Shown: one piece after another, positions 45,105 through 54,268 of the stretch
How the letters are laid out: each line of letters opens with the position of its first letter
Numbering within the stretch: position 1 is the stretch's first letter
NCBI GenBank assembly: GCA_036961295.1
Contig: JBALVX010000001.1
Location: 1,488,001 to 1,552,000, forward strand
DNA length: 64,000 nucleotides
Direction of reading: 5' to 3'
Source: JAGPUQ01 sp036961295
Lineage (GTDB): Bacteria > Pseudomonadota > Gammaproteobacteria > Pseudomonadales > Porticoccaceae
Made by a program: the position numbers and the translations under genes
Notes under the pieces: generated by a model
Databases searched by the model: none
What the model saw: the letters and a program-made list of their open reading frames with translations, nothing else
What the model was told of the DNA's origin: nothing

Positions 45105-45121
45105 TGCAACATATTGGTGCA
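45105..45121. promoter_or_regulatory. NtrC (GlnG) enhancer site
   Basis: TGCAACATATTGGTGCA is a 7-3-7 palindrome with one mismatch to the NtrC consensus TGCACCA-N3-TGGTGCA. It is centred about 100 bases upstream of the sigma-54 element, a normal enhancer distance. Confidence 0.7.
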
Positions 45122-45294
45122 GGGTTTTAATGAGAGGTTTTGCTGCATCGAATGAGTAGAGCGACATCAATACTATTCTGTGGGTCGTGAACCGAGGAGC
45201 ATGAATCGCCCATCGACACCGGGAAAGTTTACTGCTTCAATAGACCCATACTGACTGGGATGGTCGGTTATCAACACTCGGATCAAGGAAGATC

Positions 45295-46845
45295 ATGTCA
45301 CTCGCCATCGTGCACACTCGCGCAAAAACCGGCATTGCCGCCCCGGCAGTTACCGTTGAAGTTCATCTGTCCAATGGCCTGCCCAGCCTGAGCATGGTTG
45401 GCTTACCAGAAACCGCCGTCAAAGAAAGTAAAGATAGAGTGCGCAGCGCGCTGATTAATTCGCACTTCGATTTCCCCCCGCGCCGCATCACTGTCAATCT
45501 CGCCCCCGCCGATCTACCCAAGGAAGGTGGCCGCTTTGACCTGGCCATTGCTCTTGGCATCCTCGCCGCGTCTGGGCAACTGCCCATGGATCACCTGGAT
45601 AACTACGAGTTTTTGGGAGAGCTAGCCCTGTCGGGTGAACTGCGCCCGGTCAATGGCAGCCTCCCCGCCGCGCTGGCCTGCGTCAAACCACAACGCCAAC
45701 TGATCGTGCCCCGAGGCAATGCGGAAGAAGCCGCACTCAGTAAAAACACCGTCGTCTACGGTGCCGAACACTTGCTGGACGTGTGTGCGCACTTGCGTAC
45801 TGAGTTACTAGCGAAAAATAAAGATATAAATGTCGATACCCAGCCCTTACTCACCCGACAGGGTTTTACGCCACCCAAACCACGTAAAAGTTCAGCCCAA
45901 CTCTCGGATGTGATCGGACAACAACAGGCCAAGCGAGCATTGGAAATCGCTGCGGCAGGCGGTCACAACCTATTATTCTCCGGGCCACCGGGAACCGGAA
46001 AAACCATGCTGGCGAGTCGTATGCCGGGGATATTGCCGCCGCTGGACGAGCACGAAGCCTTAGAAGTGGCAGCGGTGTATTCGGTAGCCGGCACTGGTTC
46101 AGCTGGCTGGGCACGGGACGACTTCCACCAACGCCCCTTTCGCAGTCCACATCACACCGCCTCGGCAGCGGCCCTGGTCGGTGGCGGCAGCACACCCACC
46201 CCCGGAGAAATTTCCCTGGCCCACCACGGCGTATTGTTTCTGGACGAACTGCCAGAATATCCCCGCAAGGTCTTAGAGGTATTACGGGAACCGCTGGAAT
46301 CCGGCTCCATTACTATCTCCAGAGTGCAGGCGCGCATCGACTTCCCCGCGCGGTTTTTACTAGTGGCCGCAATGAATCCCTGCCCCTGCGGTTATCTGGG
46401 TAGTGCACGCTGCCGCTGTACACCGGACCAAATTAGCCGCTACCAAAGTAAAATTTCCGGTCCCCTGCTCGACCGCTTTGACCTACAGGTATCGGTGCCC
46501 AGTATTCCCCGCGCCGAATTAACCGCAGCGCAGCCCGCGGGGGAAAGTAATACTCAAATCCAACACCGGGTCTGCACCGCACAAGGCCGACAGAAACAGC
46601 GACAAGGTTGCATGAATAGCGCGCTCGACGGTAAGCAACTGACTCGATTGTGTCCGCTAAACACTGAACAACAAACTTTAATGGATAAAGCCATTGATCG
46701 CCTCGGGCTGTCGGCACGGGCCTATCATCGCCTGTTAAAAGTCACCCGCACGATTGCGGATCTGGATCAAAGCTCAACGATAGAAACTCGACACCTGACG
46801 GAAGCCATTGCCTATCGGGTGAGCTCCTCAATTCAGATCAAATAA
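45295..46845 (+). CDS. comM: YifB/ComM-family Mg-chelatase-like AAA ATPase
   Basis: Hexameric helicase that promotes branch migration during natural transformation in Vibrio and Haemophilus; called YifB in E. coli. It has an N-terminal Lon-protease-like domain (about residues 20-170; NGLPSLSMVGLPETAVKESKDRV) and an AAA+ domain with Walker A FSGPPGTGKTMLA and Walker B GVLFLDELPE. A zinc-binding segment (NPCPCGYLGSARCRC) and a C-terminal lid complete it. It is 516 residues. With a full pilMNOPQ set on the same segment, competence is plausible but not shown. Confidence 0.92.
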   Translation: MSLAIVHTRAKTGIAAPAVTVEVHLSNGLPSLSMVGLPETAVKESKDRVRSALINSHFDFPPRRITVNLAPADLPKEGGRFDLAIALGILAASGQLPMDHLDNYEFLGELALSGELRPVNGSLPAALACVKPQRQLIVPRGNAEEAALSKNTVVYGAEHLLDVCAHLRTELLAKNKDINVDTQPLLTRQGFTPPKPRKSSAQLSDVIGQQQAKRALEIAAAGGHNLLFSGPPGTGKTMLASRMPGILPPLDEHEALEVAAVYSVAGTGSAGWARDDFHQRPFRSPHHTASAAALVGGGSTPTPGEISLAHHGVLFLDELPEYPRKVLEVLREPLESGSITISRVQARIDFPARFLLVAAMNPCPCGYLGSARCRCTPDQISRYQSKISGPLLDRFDLQVSVPSIPRAELTAAQPAGESNTQIQHRVCTAQGRQKQRQGCMNSALDGKQLTRLCPLNTEQQTLMDKAIDRLGLSARAYHRLLKVTRTIADLDQSSTIETRHLTEAIAYRVSSSIQIK

Positions 46846-46904
46846 AAGACGCTGGCGAATGTAATAAGTAAAAACTCAGCAACAAAAATCCAACCATGGA
46901 AATT

Positions 46905-46949
46905 CAGGCATAAAAAAAGGACTCACGACGAGTCCTTTTTTTATGCCTG
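46905..46949. terminator. Perfect 45-base bidirectional terminator (yifB / hppA)
   Basis: A 45-base uninterrupted inverted repeat: CAGGCATA, seven A, GGACTC, a short loop, GAGTCC, seven T, TATGCCTG. It lies between convergent yifB and hppA. Confidence 0.92.
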
Positions 46950-46960
46950 AAACGCTAAAG

Positions 46961-48949
46961 TTACAGCAGCGGCGCAATCACCAAACTAACAATGGCCATC
47001 ACGTTAATCAGAATATTCATCGACGGTCCGGAAGTATCCTTGAAGGGATCGCCAACAGTATCACCCACAACCACTGCGGAGTGGACGTCCGAGCCCTTAC
47101 CGCCCAGGTTGCCTTTCTCCACGTATTTTTTAGCGTTGTCCCAGGCACCACCGGCGTTAGCCATCATCAAGGCCAGCAGTACACAGCCCAATAAACCGCC
47201 GCCCAACATACCGCCAAGACTCTGAGCGCCCAGCGTAAAGCCTACTAGAGGCGGTGCCGCTACCGCAATAAAGCCCGGCAACAACATCTTCTTCAAAGCC
47301 GCCGTCGTGGCGATATCCACACAGCGGGCCGTATCCGGCTCCGCGTTACCTTCCAGCAGCCCGGGGATTTCCCGAAACTGACGACGGATTTCGTGGATCA
47401 TTTCGAAGGCCGCATCGCCCACTGCCGTCATGGTAATTGAGGCGATCAAGAAGGGAATCATACCGCCGATAAACAGCCCTACCAGAACATCCGGATCGGA
47501 CAACTCCAAACTAAAGTCCGGGTTGTTCAAGGTCACGGTTTGTACAAAGGCAGCAATAATCGCCAGTGCCGCCAGCGCTGCAGCACCGATGGCAAAGCCC
47601 TTACCAATCGCCGCAGTGGTGTTACCGAGCTCGTCGAGAGAATCGGTAATCTCACGGGTTTCCTTACCCATGCCCGCCATTTCGGCGATGCCACCAGCGT
47701 TATCGGCCACCGGCCCATAAGCGTCAATCGCCATGGTAATGCCGACAGTAGACAACATGCCCACGGCGGCAATACCAACACCATATAAACCCGCCTGGTC
47801 GCTGGCCACGTAGATAATGGCGCTGATAAACAGAATCGGCAGTACCACTGATTGCATACCAACCGCCAGGCCAGTAATCATCACCGTTGCCGGACCGGTC
47901 TCGCCGGATTTGGCGATTTTGCGCACGGGTGCCCCACCGGTGTAGTACTCGGTGATTAGGCCGATCAGGATGCCGCCAACGGCACCGCTCAATACGGCAA
48001 ACCACACGCCAATGTCGATGCCCATGCTTTCAATCAAAAAATACGCCGCAATCACGAATATGACCGGCGCGACAATGGTTCCGCTACGCAAGGCCTGCCC
48101 GGGTTCCGCCGAGGATCGCAGTCGTATCACCACAATGCCGACCAAGGATGCCAGTAAGCCAATGCTCGCCAGGGCCAGCGGCAGAGACATCATCGCAGAG
48201 CGAATGTCTACCGCCATGGTCGCGGCAATGGCGATGGAAGCAATCATCGCCCCACAATAAGATTCAAAGATATCCGAACCCATACCGGCCACATCGCCGA
48301 CATTGTCACCGACGTTATCGGCGATCACTCCGGGGTTGCGGGGATCATCTTCGGGGATACCGGCTTCAATTTTACCCACCAGGTCAGCGCCGACATCGGC
48401 GCTCTTGGTAAAAATACCGCCGCCGACACGAGAAAATAACGCCACCACCGAGGCGCCCATGCCAAAGCCGTGAATGGCTTCGGCAGTATGGGGATCGCCA
48501 CCGAAATACAGATAGAGAATGCCGAGCCCGAACAAGCCCAGCGAAGCAACACACAGTCCCATCACCGAACCACCGTAGAAGGCGACGGACAAGGCCGCTG
48601 CTGCGCCATCGTTATGCGCCGCAGTCGCGGTGCGCACATTGGCTTTGGTGGCCGCAATCATTCCCAACCAACCCGCCGATGCTGAGCACAGTGCGCCAAC
48701 GACAAAAGCCAACGCGGTGTTAACGCCCAGGGGCGAAACCAGAATCAACAACAACAAGGCTCCGGCGAACATTGCCAGCATTGAATATTCACGGCGCATA
48801 AAGACCATCGCACCCAGATGAATTTGATCGCCAATCGCCGTCACCTTGTCCTCACCCGCAGGACTTAGCATGACTAGCCGATAAATAACGAACGCACAAA
48901 CAAGACCAAACACACCGAGTGCCGGTGGCAGATACATCATGTCACTCAT
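46961..48949 (-). CDS. hppA: Membrane-bound ion-translocating pyrophosphatase, K+-dependent type
   Basis: Pumps H+ or Na+ using PPi hydrolysis. About 16 hydrophobic helices. The PPi/Mg site reads ADNVGDNVGDVAGMGSD, EYYTGG is present, and KGSDVHSAVVVGDTVGDPFKDT holds the C-terminal acidic cluster. The signature GNTTAAIGKG has Ala where K+-independent enzymes have Lys, so K+ dependence is predicted; pumped ion undecided. I use the ATG at 48947-48949 with GGAGG five bases upstream; 17 codons farther up are open. The product is 662 residues. Confidence 0.94.
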   Translation of the reverse strand: MSDMMYLPPALGVFGLVCAFVIYRLVMLSPAGEDKVTAIGDQIHLGAMVFMRREYSMLAMFAGALLLLILVSPLGVNTALAFVVGALCSASAGWLGMIAATKANVRTATAAHNDGAAAALSVAFYGGSVMGLCVASLGLFGLGILYLYFGGDPHTAEAIHGFGMGASVVALFSRVGGGIFTKSADVGADLVGKIEAGIPEDDPRNPGVIADNVGDNVGDVAGMGSDIFESYCGAMIASIAIAATMAVDIRSAMMSLPLALASIGLLASLVGIVVIRLRSSAEPGQALRSGTIVAPVIFVIAAYFLIESMGIDIGVWFAVLSGAVGGILIGLITEYYTGGAPVRKIAKSGETGPATVMITGLAVGMQSVVLPILFISAIIYVASDQAGLYGVGIAAVGMLSTVGITMAIDAYGPVADNAGGIAEMAGMGKETREITDSLDELGNTTAAIGKGFAIGAAALAALAIIAAFVQTVTLNNPDFSLELSDPDVLVGLFIGGMIPFLIASITMTAVGDAAFEMIHEIRRQFREIPGLLEGNAEPDTARCVDIATTAALKKMLLPGFIAVAAPPLVGFTLGAQSLGGMLGGGLLGCVLLALMMANAGGAWDNAKKYVEKGNLGGKGSDVHSAVVVGDTVGDPFKDTSGPSMNILINVMAIVSLVIAPLL

Positions 48950-49131
48950 ATAACCTCCAATTATTTTAGTTATCACGAAAATAGCGGTATCTATTCTCAA
49001 CTACAGGCAGGTAAATGTCGAGCCGCTAAGTATTGATGACCAGATTAAGGAGGGGCAGCTGTGGGTAACGCCCATAGCTACGATGAACGTTACTAGGCGG
49101 GGGCTACTAGATGAGCTCTACTAAATGGCCG

Positions 49132-49175
49132 CTAGCATATGGCTACACAATCGCCACACACTCACTACACAATAA
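49132..49175. repeat. 11-base degenerate tandem repeat
   Basis: Four units: CTAGCATATGG, CTACACAATCG, CCACACACTCA and CTACACAATAA at 49132-49142, 49143-49153, 49154-49164 and 49165-49175. The tract is downstream of the lipoprotein gene and upstream of hppA. Confidence 0.55.
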
Positions 49176-49192
49176 GACCGCACAAAAAAGCG

Positions 49193-49609
49193 CTATCCCC
49201 GTGCAAGGATACGCTCGGTTTGCGCAATAATAGCTGAGGCCGTCGCCTTGTCGTGGAAGATCACGCTGGGCATGCGCACTTGCGTTCGGATTTGTGTACT
49301 CCGCTTGGAGATCGGCTCCAGGCGAACAATCACATTGCGATCCTCCGCCCGGCCAAACACCATTAACACCCCACTCTCATGGGTCTTTTTACCGGTAACC
49401 TTAATACCCATGCGTCCGAGGGCGTTAACCGAGGCTCTTTGCACGGTGCTCGCGGGCATCATTACCGTTTTGTAGGCATAGCCATCGAGGCTATAACCCA
49501 TACCCACACCAGCGCCGGCGCCTAATAACGCCAGTGAAACGGGTTCACAGGCCGATGTGGAAAACACCAACATCACCATGACCACATAAGCCCTGAATTT
49601 GTTGTTCAC
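49193..49609 (-). CDS. DUF3568-like lipoprotein
   Basis: A 138-residue predicted lipoprotein. The signal peptide (YVVMVMLVFSTSAC) has its lipidated Cys at about residue 21. A Gly/Ala-rich hydrophobic stretch (LALLGAGAGVGMGYSLDG) is followed by an alpha/beta domain (VQRASVNALGRMGIKV, then VIVRLEPISKRSTQIRTQV). The pattern matches small DUF3568 lipoproteins of gammaproteobacteria; function unknown. Monocistronic by context. Confidence 0.75.
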   Translation of the reverse strand: MNNKFRAYVVMVMLVFSTSACEPVSLALLGAGAGVGMGYSLDGYAYKTVMMPASTVQRASVNALGRMGIKVTGKKTHESGVLMVFGRAEDRNVIVRLEPISKRSTQIRTQVRMPSVIFHDKATASAIIAQTERILARG

Positions 49610-49935
49610 GATTTCGTTAAACCTCTACGCTTGCTTTCCTTGCGAGAAAATAGTTTGAGAGGAAATAGTGCGCCCTAATAGTGCCCGTCGAAAGGCCCCG
49701 AAACGCCAAACACGGGAACACCTCCGCCCGCCGATGTGATCCATGTAGCATTATGGAATTAATATTTGGGGAGAAAGGATCGTCGTATTCCCCAGCCGAT
49801 CATTCCGTCTCCAGAACCCCACTCCCAGAAAGCGGTATAATCGGGCTGGTAATATCGACACATTCACATAACTCAAACCCCATGGTCGCCCTCTTCCTAT
49901 GCCATTCCCTATCGACTACCTTCCGTCAAACATAC
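49610..49935. other. 326-base gap before the LpxL-like gene
   Basis: The plus strand is open from 49681 in frame with the acyltransferase, but the 85 codons upstream of 49936 do not resemble the family and lack a start site. A TATAAT at 49836-49841 is a possible -10, about 95 bases before the ATG. Nothing else was seen. Confidence 0.5.
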
Positions 49936-50859
49936 ATGCCATCTGAAAAATTTAAACCCGCTTATCTGCTCCCCAAATATTGGCTGTCGTGGCTAGCTGT
50001 CGTATTGAGTTGGGCGCTAGCGCGACTGCCGCTGTCCTGGCAACGAGGCTTATCCCGCTGGTTAGCGCGTCGACTGGCAAACAACAACAGTAACCGCATG
50101 CAGATCATCCGGCGTAATATTGATTTGTGCTTTCCAGAAAAATCGGCTGAAGACAGACAAGCGCTGCTTACCGCGAATCTTGAGTCGTCAATGCTGATGA
50201 TGTTTGATTTGCTAAATCTCGTGTGGCGAGCACCAGAAACGATGATCGATCCGGTCGAAGTCCTCGGCGCAGAATATCTTGAGCAAGCCCTGGCCGCCGA
50301 CAAACCGGTGTTATTGGTCAGCGGCCACTTCACGGCACTGTTTAGTGCGGCAATGAGAATCACGGCAATTTCTCCCCTCGATATCGTCTATCGACGTATG
50401 GATAACCCGCTGCTGGAAGCACATATCTACCAACGCTTAATACAAAGTAACCCGGTGAACGCGATTCACCGCAAAGACATCCGCGACATGCTGGTCAAAT
50501 TGAAAGCGGGAAAGGGTGCGGTTGTAATTGTTCCCGACCAGGATTTCGGTGTAAAACGGGGTACATTTATCCCCTTTTTTGGTATTCCCACGGCCACCAT
50601 CACCACCATTCCCCAGTACGCTGAGCAAGCAGATGCCCAGGTGCTATTGTTCAGCGCCCACTGGGAAGGTCAGCGCTGTGTGGTGGAAATAGAACCAGCG
50701 CTAGAAAACTTTCCCTCCGGGGACGATATCGCGGACACTCAGATCTGGAGCGACTGGCTGGAACGAAAAGTTCGCCAACACCCCGAAGATTATTTATGGT
50801 TGCATAAACGCTTTAAAACCCGTCCGGAAGGCGAAGCTAGCTTTTACAAAAAGGGCTAG
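49936..50859 (+). CDS. LpxL/HtrB-family acyltransferase lacking the usual acid
   Basis: Inner-membrane lysophospholipid/lipid A late acyltransferase family. It has an N-terminal membrane anchor (YWLSWLAVVLSWALARL), then NIDLCFPEKSAEDRQ, the segment LLVSGHFTALFSAAM, DIVYRRMDNPLLE and GAVVIVPDQDFGVKRGTFIPFFG. The catalytic H-x4-D/E motif normally ends in an acid; here H131 is followed by Phe at 136, so acyl transfer may be lost or altered. The ATG at 49936 (MPSEKFKPAY) gives 307 residues, the family length. It could acylate lipid A, an ornithine lipid or a flexirubin-like substrate. Confidence 0.82.
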   Translation: MPSEKFKPAYLLPKYWLSWLAVVLSWALARLPLSWQRGLSRWLARRLANNNSNRMQIIRRNIDLCFPEKSAEDRQALLTANLESSMLMMFDLLNLVWRAPETMIDPVEVLGAEYLEQALAADKPVLLVSGHFTALFSAAMRITAISPLDIVYRRMDNPLLEAHIYQRLIQSNPVNAIHRKDIRDMLVKLKAGKGAVVIVPDQDFGVKRGTFIPFFGIPTATITTIPQYAEQADAQVLLFSAHWEGQRCVVEIEPALENFPSGDDIADTQIWSDWLERKVRQHPEDYLWLHKRFKTRPEGEASFYKKG

Positions 50860-50975
50860 CACGACCGCAACTGACAATCGTCCGGATAATTTAAATTTTC
50901 TGTCTGGGCAGAAACACTATTTATTTCAATAAAACTTTTTAAACTATGTTTATTTTTTTGCGGCGTTTATAAATT

Positions 50976-51617
50976 ATGTCTATTAAAGCCATACTCTGGG
51001 ATTTTGGTGGCGTCATTACCGCCTCCCCCTTTGAATCCTTCGCACGCTTCGAGTCAGCACAAGGCCTGCCTCGGGATTTTATTCGCACCATTAATTCAAG
51101 TAATCCCGACACCAATGCCTGGGCCAAGTTTGAATCGAGCCAGATTACTCTGGAACAGTTCGATCACCTCTTTCTGCAAGAATCCACCCTGGCGGGACAC
51201 CCACTGCCGGGCACCGAGATCATCAAACTGTTGAGCGGCGACGTGCGTCCGCGCATGATTGAAGTACTTAAACGCTGCAAACAGGATTACCAAATTTCCT
51301 GCCTTACCAACAACGTTCGCGCTGGCAGCGGGCCGGGAATGTCGCGTTCTCTGGAGAGCGCCGCCGAGGTGGCATCGGCAATGGCGCTGTTTGATCACGT
51401 GCTGCAATCGAGCAAGGAAGGCATGCGCAAACCTCAGCCCGAATTTTATCTACTGGCCTGTGAGCGCATGGGAGTGGAAGCGAGCGAAGTGGTGTACCTG
51501 GACGATCTTGGCATTAACCTAAAACCAGCGCGCCAGCTTGGCATGACTACGATTAAAGTATTATCTGAAAACCAGGCCATTGAAGATTTAAGCGCAGTGT
51601 TGGGTATTGATTTTTAA
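50976..51617 (+). CDS. HAD-IA hydrolase, epoxide-hydrolase N-domain-like
   Basis: A 213-residue HAD phosphatase resembling the N-terminal domain of mammalian soluble epoxide hydrolase and related bacterial proteins. Motif I ILWDFGGVIT has the nucleophile D9 with Gly at the +2 position instead of Asp; motif II is SCLTNN; the Lys is in EGMRKPQPEFY; motif IV is VVYLDDLGINL. The subfamily tolerates Gly at +2. The substrate is unknown. It may be linked to lipid or acyl metabolism nearby, but the intergenic gaps give no operon evidence. Confidence 0.82.
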   Translation: MSIKAILWDFGGVITASPFESFARFESAQGLPRDFIRTINSSNPDTNAWAKFESSQITLEQFDHLFLQESTLAGHPLPGTEIIKLLSGDVRPRMIEVLKRCKQDYQISCLTNNVRAGSGPGMSRSLESAAEVASAMALFDHVLQSSKEGMRKPQPEFYLLACERMGVEASEVVYLDDLGINLKPARQLGMTTIKVLSENQAIEDLSAVLGIDF

Positions 51618-51649
51618 ACCAGCAGACTTGATCTTTTATTGCCGATGCT

Positions 51650-51976
51650 TCAAGCGTCACTCTTCGGCGCAATACGCAGCCGCTGGACTTTCACTCCCTG
51701 CTTGAGATGACTTTCAAAAATCTCGTCTATATCTTCCTTTGAGCGATAGCGATACCAGGTCTCGTTGGGGTACACCACCATCACCGGCCCCAGGGCACAG
51801 CGATCCAGGCAGCCTGCGCTGTTAACCCGCACGCCCTTCGGCCCCGCCAGGCCCTCCGTCTTAACCTTGCCTTTCAGATAGCCACGCAATTCGCTTGCCT
51901 GATAATCCTGACAACACTCCCGACCATCGTCGCGTAAATTGGTACACATAAATACATGGTGTTGGTAATAAGACAT
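51650..51976 (-). CDS. Thioredoxin-like [2Fe-2S] ferredoxin
   Basis: A 108-residue (2Fe-2S) ferredoxin of the NuoE/Aquifex-type fold. The expected cysteine clusters are visible: FMCTNLRDDGRECC near the start, and AGCLDRCALGPVMVVYP in the second half. Small soluble electron carriers of this type are common in marine gammaproteobacteria; partners are unknown. Convergent with the HAD gene. Confidence 0.88.
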   Translation of the reverse strand: MSYYQHHVFMCTNLRDDGRECCQDYQASELRGYLKGKVKTEGLAGPKGVRVNSAGCLDRCALGPVMVVYPNETWYRYRSKEDIDEIFESHLKQGVKVQRLRIAPKSDA

Positions 51977-52158
51977 GTCGATTTTTCCTTGCCATTAATT
52001 CGAGCATTGTAATGAAGTGGCCTCCTGGAAATCCAGCTCGCAGTAAATCCAGTTCGCGATCTGGATACGCAGTCCTTCAGGGCGTACCATATATAATGGA
52101 CAGCCAGTAACAGACAGCCAGCAGATAGCTGACACCTAAATCGGTGATGAGGTAAATC

Positions 52159-52947
52159 ATGCCCTATAAAACCATCAAATTTCAACGCGAAACTAGCATC
52201 GCGCGCATCACCCTGGCGCGGCCCGACGCCGCTAACGCCCTAAACCTGGAGATGGGCGCGGAGCTGCTTCACGTCGCCGAGTTGTGCCGAGACAATGCCT
52301 CTGTACGTGCCGTTATTCTCGACGCCGAAGGAAAGTTTTTCTGCGCTGGCGGCGATGTTGCGGCCTTTGCTGCGGCAGGCAAAGACTTACCCGCAACATT
52401 GCGTAAGTTATTGGACAGTTTTCACCCCGCAGTAGAAATACTGTCCACCATGAACGCCCCGGTCATTGCCAGTGTGCAAGGCATGGCCGCCGGAGCGGGT
52501 TTATCATTGATGTCTTCGTGCAGTTTTGTGGTCGCCAGTGACAAAGCCAGCTTTACCATGGCTTATACCGGCATTGGCATGACTCCCGACGGCAGTTCCA
52601 CCTATTTTTTACCACGCCAAATCGGTATGCGCCGCACCGAAGAAATGATGATCAGCAATTGCCGCCTGAGCCCTGAAAAAGCTCTGGACTGGGGACTAAT
52701 AAATCAAGTGGTATCCGCAGACTCGCTGACAGCTACTACACAGCAACTGGCCGAACAGCTCGCCGTCGGTCCCACTCTCGCCTACGGCAACACCCGACGC
52801 CTGCTCCACAGCAGTTTAGAAAATAACTTTACTCAGCAATTGGAGGCCGAAGCAAATTCCATTATCGCCATGGGAAAAACAAAAGACGGCTTAGGTGGCG
52901 TCGCGTCGTTCAAAGACAAACGCAAACCAGAATTTACTGGGGAATAA
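52159..52947 (+). CDS. Enoyl-CoA hydratase/isomerase family protein (PaaG-like)
   Basis: Crotonase-fold protein of 262 residues. The oxyanion-hole motifs are GKFFCAGGDVAAF and VQGMAAGAGLSL. Downstream, YTGIGMTPDGSSTYFLPRQIG has Asp at the PaaG/isomerase position and lacks a second hydratase Glu, so isomerase chemistry is more likely than classical hydration. GAGG six bases before the ATG supports the start. It may serve fatty or aromatic acyl-CoA catabolism together with the acyl-CoA genes at the left end. Confidence 0.87.
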   Translation: MPYKTIKFQRETSIARITLARPDAANALNLEMGAELLHVAELCRDNASVRAVILDAEGKFFCAGGDVAAFAAAGKDLPATLRKLLDSFHPAVEILSTMNAPVIASVQGMAAGAGLSLMSSCSFVVASDKASFTMAYTGIGMTPDGSSTYFLPRQIGMRRTEEMMISNCRLSPEKALDWGLINQVVSADSLTATTQQLAEQLAVGPTLAYGNTRRLLHSSLENNFTQQLEAEANSIIAMGKTKDGLGGVASFKDKRKPEFTGE

Positions 52948-53150
52948 ATTCTAAGGATTGATTTTAGAAAATCCAATACTTATAAAATTTACGAGCAGGC
53001 CCTTGTTATTTACTAAACTGGAGAATCAAACATTTACATTAATAATCTATATATTGAATTCCCTCGCCGCCCGCTTTTTTTTGCAATCATCATTTGTATA
53101 GCGCTGTCTCCCCCTAATACCTCCGTTAATTCAAGCTCCAGATTAGACCC

Positions 53151-54203
53151 ATGATCTTGCCAATTATTCTTTTTGGTAGCGCGCTGATTTCATGGCTAAT
53201 AATCACACTGATTCGTCGGTATGCGGGGCAACTGGGATTAATCGCTCAGAGCAATGACCGCTCGTCTCACGTCGAACCAACACCTAGCGGTGGCGGTCTA
53301 GGCATTGTATTGGTTTGCACGTTGACTGGACTCTACTTGTTTTTCGTTTATGACACGGCAGGCGCATCTCACATTTGGCCTCTGAGTTTGGGTTTACTCC
53401 TTGCCTGCGTCGGCTTGTGGGACGACATCCAGCATGTTTCAGCGCGTATCCGTGCACTCACTCAAATCATATGCTGTCTCGGGCTACTCGTGGTGGTTGA
53501 CTCACTACCCGCAGGATATATCAACTTTAGCCCTATTAGTTTTGGTTTATTGACACCCGCCCTGGAGCTAAGCGGCGTGGTATTGTCCATCTTGTTACTC
53601 ATAAGCGGCGTGTGGTGGATTAATCTATTCAATTTCATGGATGGCATTGATGGTCTAGCAGGAATACAGGCTTTGTTTATGATAATTGCAGGGTGGGGGG
53701 TGTCTGCATGGATGCACCCTGAAGTGCTAAGCAGCCCTCTATGGCTCTGGGCAAGCTGTATTGTCGGAGCAACATCAGCATTTACCGTACTCAACTGGCC
53801 ACCTGCAACTATTTTTATGGGCGATGTCGGTAGCACCTGGCTCGCCTTTATTATTTTTGTGCTGGGCCTACTGTCCATACAGTCGGGCTGGAGTACTTAC
53901 ACGGTCTGGCTAATACTCGGTGCCGTTTTTATTACCGATGCCACGGTGACATTGCTAACCCGAATATTTCGCAACAAACGCTGGTATTCTGCACATCGTA
54001 GCCATGCCTACCAACAGCTTGCTCGGCGCTGGCACAGCCACCGTTCAGTCAGTCTGCTTACTTTGGGAATCAATATTTTCTTATTACTACCGCTGGCTCT
54101 CGCCAGCCTAATTTGGCCACAATGGAATTTAGTTTGGCTAGGCTGCGCCTATGTACCGCTTATAGTTGGAACAATAACGTTAGGCGCGGGGAAAAATGAT
54201 TAG
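53151..54203 (+). CDS. WecA/WbpL-like glycosyl-1-phosphate transferase
   Basis: Polytopic membrane enzyme (about ten helices) of the MraY/WecA/WbpL family, which moves a sugar-1-phosphate from UDP-sugar to undecaprenyl phosphate to begin O-antigen or exopolysaccharide synthesis. Motifs: SHVEPTPSGGGLGIV near residue 40, LWDDIQHVSARIRAL, NLFNFMDGIDGLAG and FMGDVGSTWLAF; the C-terminal RSHAYQQLARRWHSH is typical. It is 350 residues. It stands alone without other polysaccharide genes, beside the tRNA-Ser repeats, and its 5' flank is AT-rich, hinting at transfer or a remnant of a larger locus. Confidence 0.9.
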   Translation: MILPIILFGSALISWLIITLIRRYAGQLGLIAQSNDRSSHVEPTPSGGGLGIVLVCTLTGLYLFFVYDTAGASHIWPLSLGLLLACVGLWDDIQHVSARIRALTQIICCLGLLVVVDSLPAGYINFSPISFGLLTPALELSGVVLSILLLISGVWWINLFNFMDGIDGLAGIQALFMIIAGWGVSAWMHPEVLSSPLWLWASCIVGATSAFTVLNWPPATIFMGDVGSTWLAFIIFVLGLLSIQSGWSTYTVWLILGAVFITDATVTLLTRIFRNKRWYSAHRSHAYQQLARRWHSHRSVSLLTLGINIFLLLPLALASLIWPQWNLVWLGCAYVPLIVGTITLGAGKND

Positions 54204-54268
54204 CGTAACAATGCCCAAGTTAGACAATTGTCGAGGGAAAAACCAAAGTTCAAAGATAGGTGGCAAGG

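Larger units (their letters stand above)
44917..45294. other. 378-base regulatory gap between divergent glnK and yifB
   Basis: No gene was seen. It contains a sigma-54-like promoter (45004-45019, minus), an NtrC-like palindrome (45105-45121) and a short hairpin CGGGTTGAGAACCCG (45043-45057). A yifB promoter was not identified with confidence. Confidence 0.6.

Noticed and set aside
49681..49935. 85-codon extension of the LpxL-like protein
   Set aside because: It has no similarity to family N-termini, and a likely -10 element lies inside it; the ATG at 49936 gives the normal length.
53033..53152. A short open frame ending in a TGA that overlaps the glycosyltransferase ATG, with a hydrophobic stretch
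   Set aside because: No ATG, GTG or TTG start occurs in frame; likely chance in an AT-rich leader.
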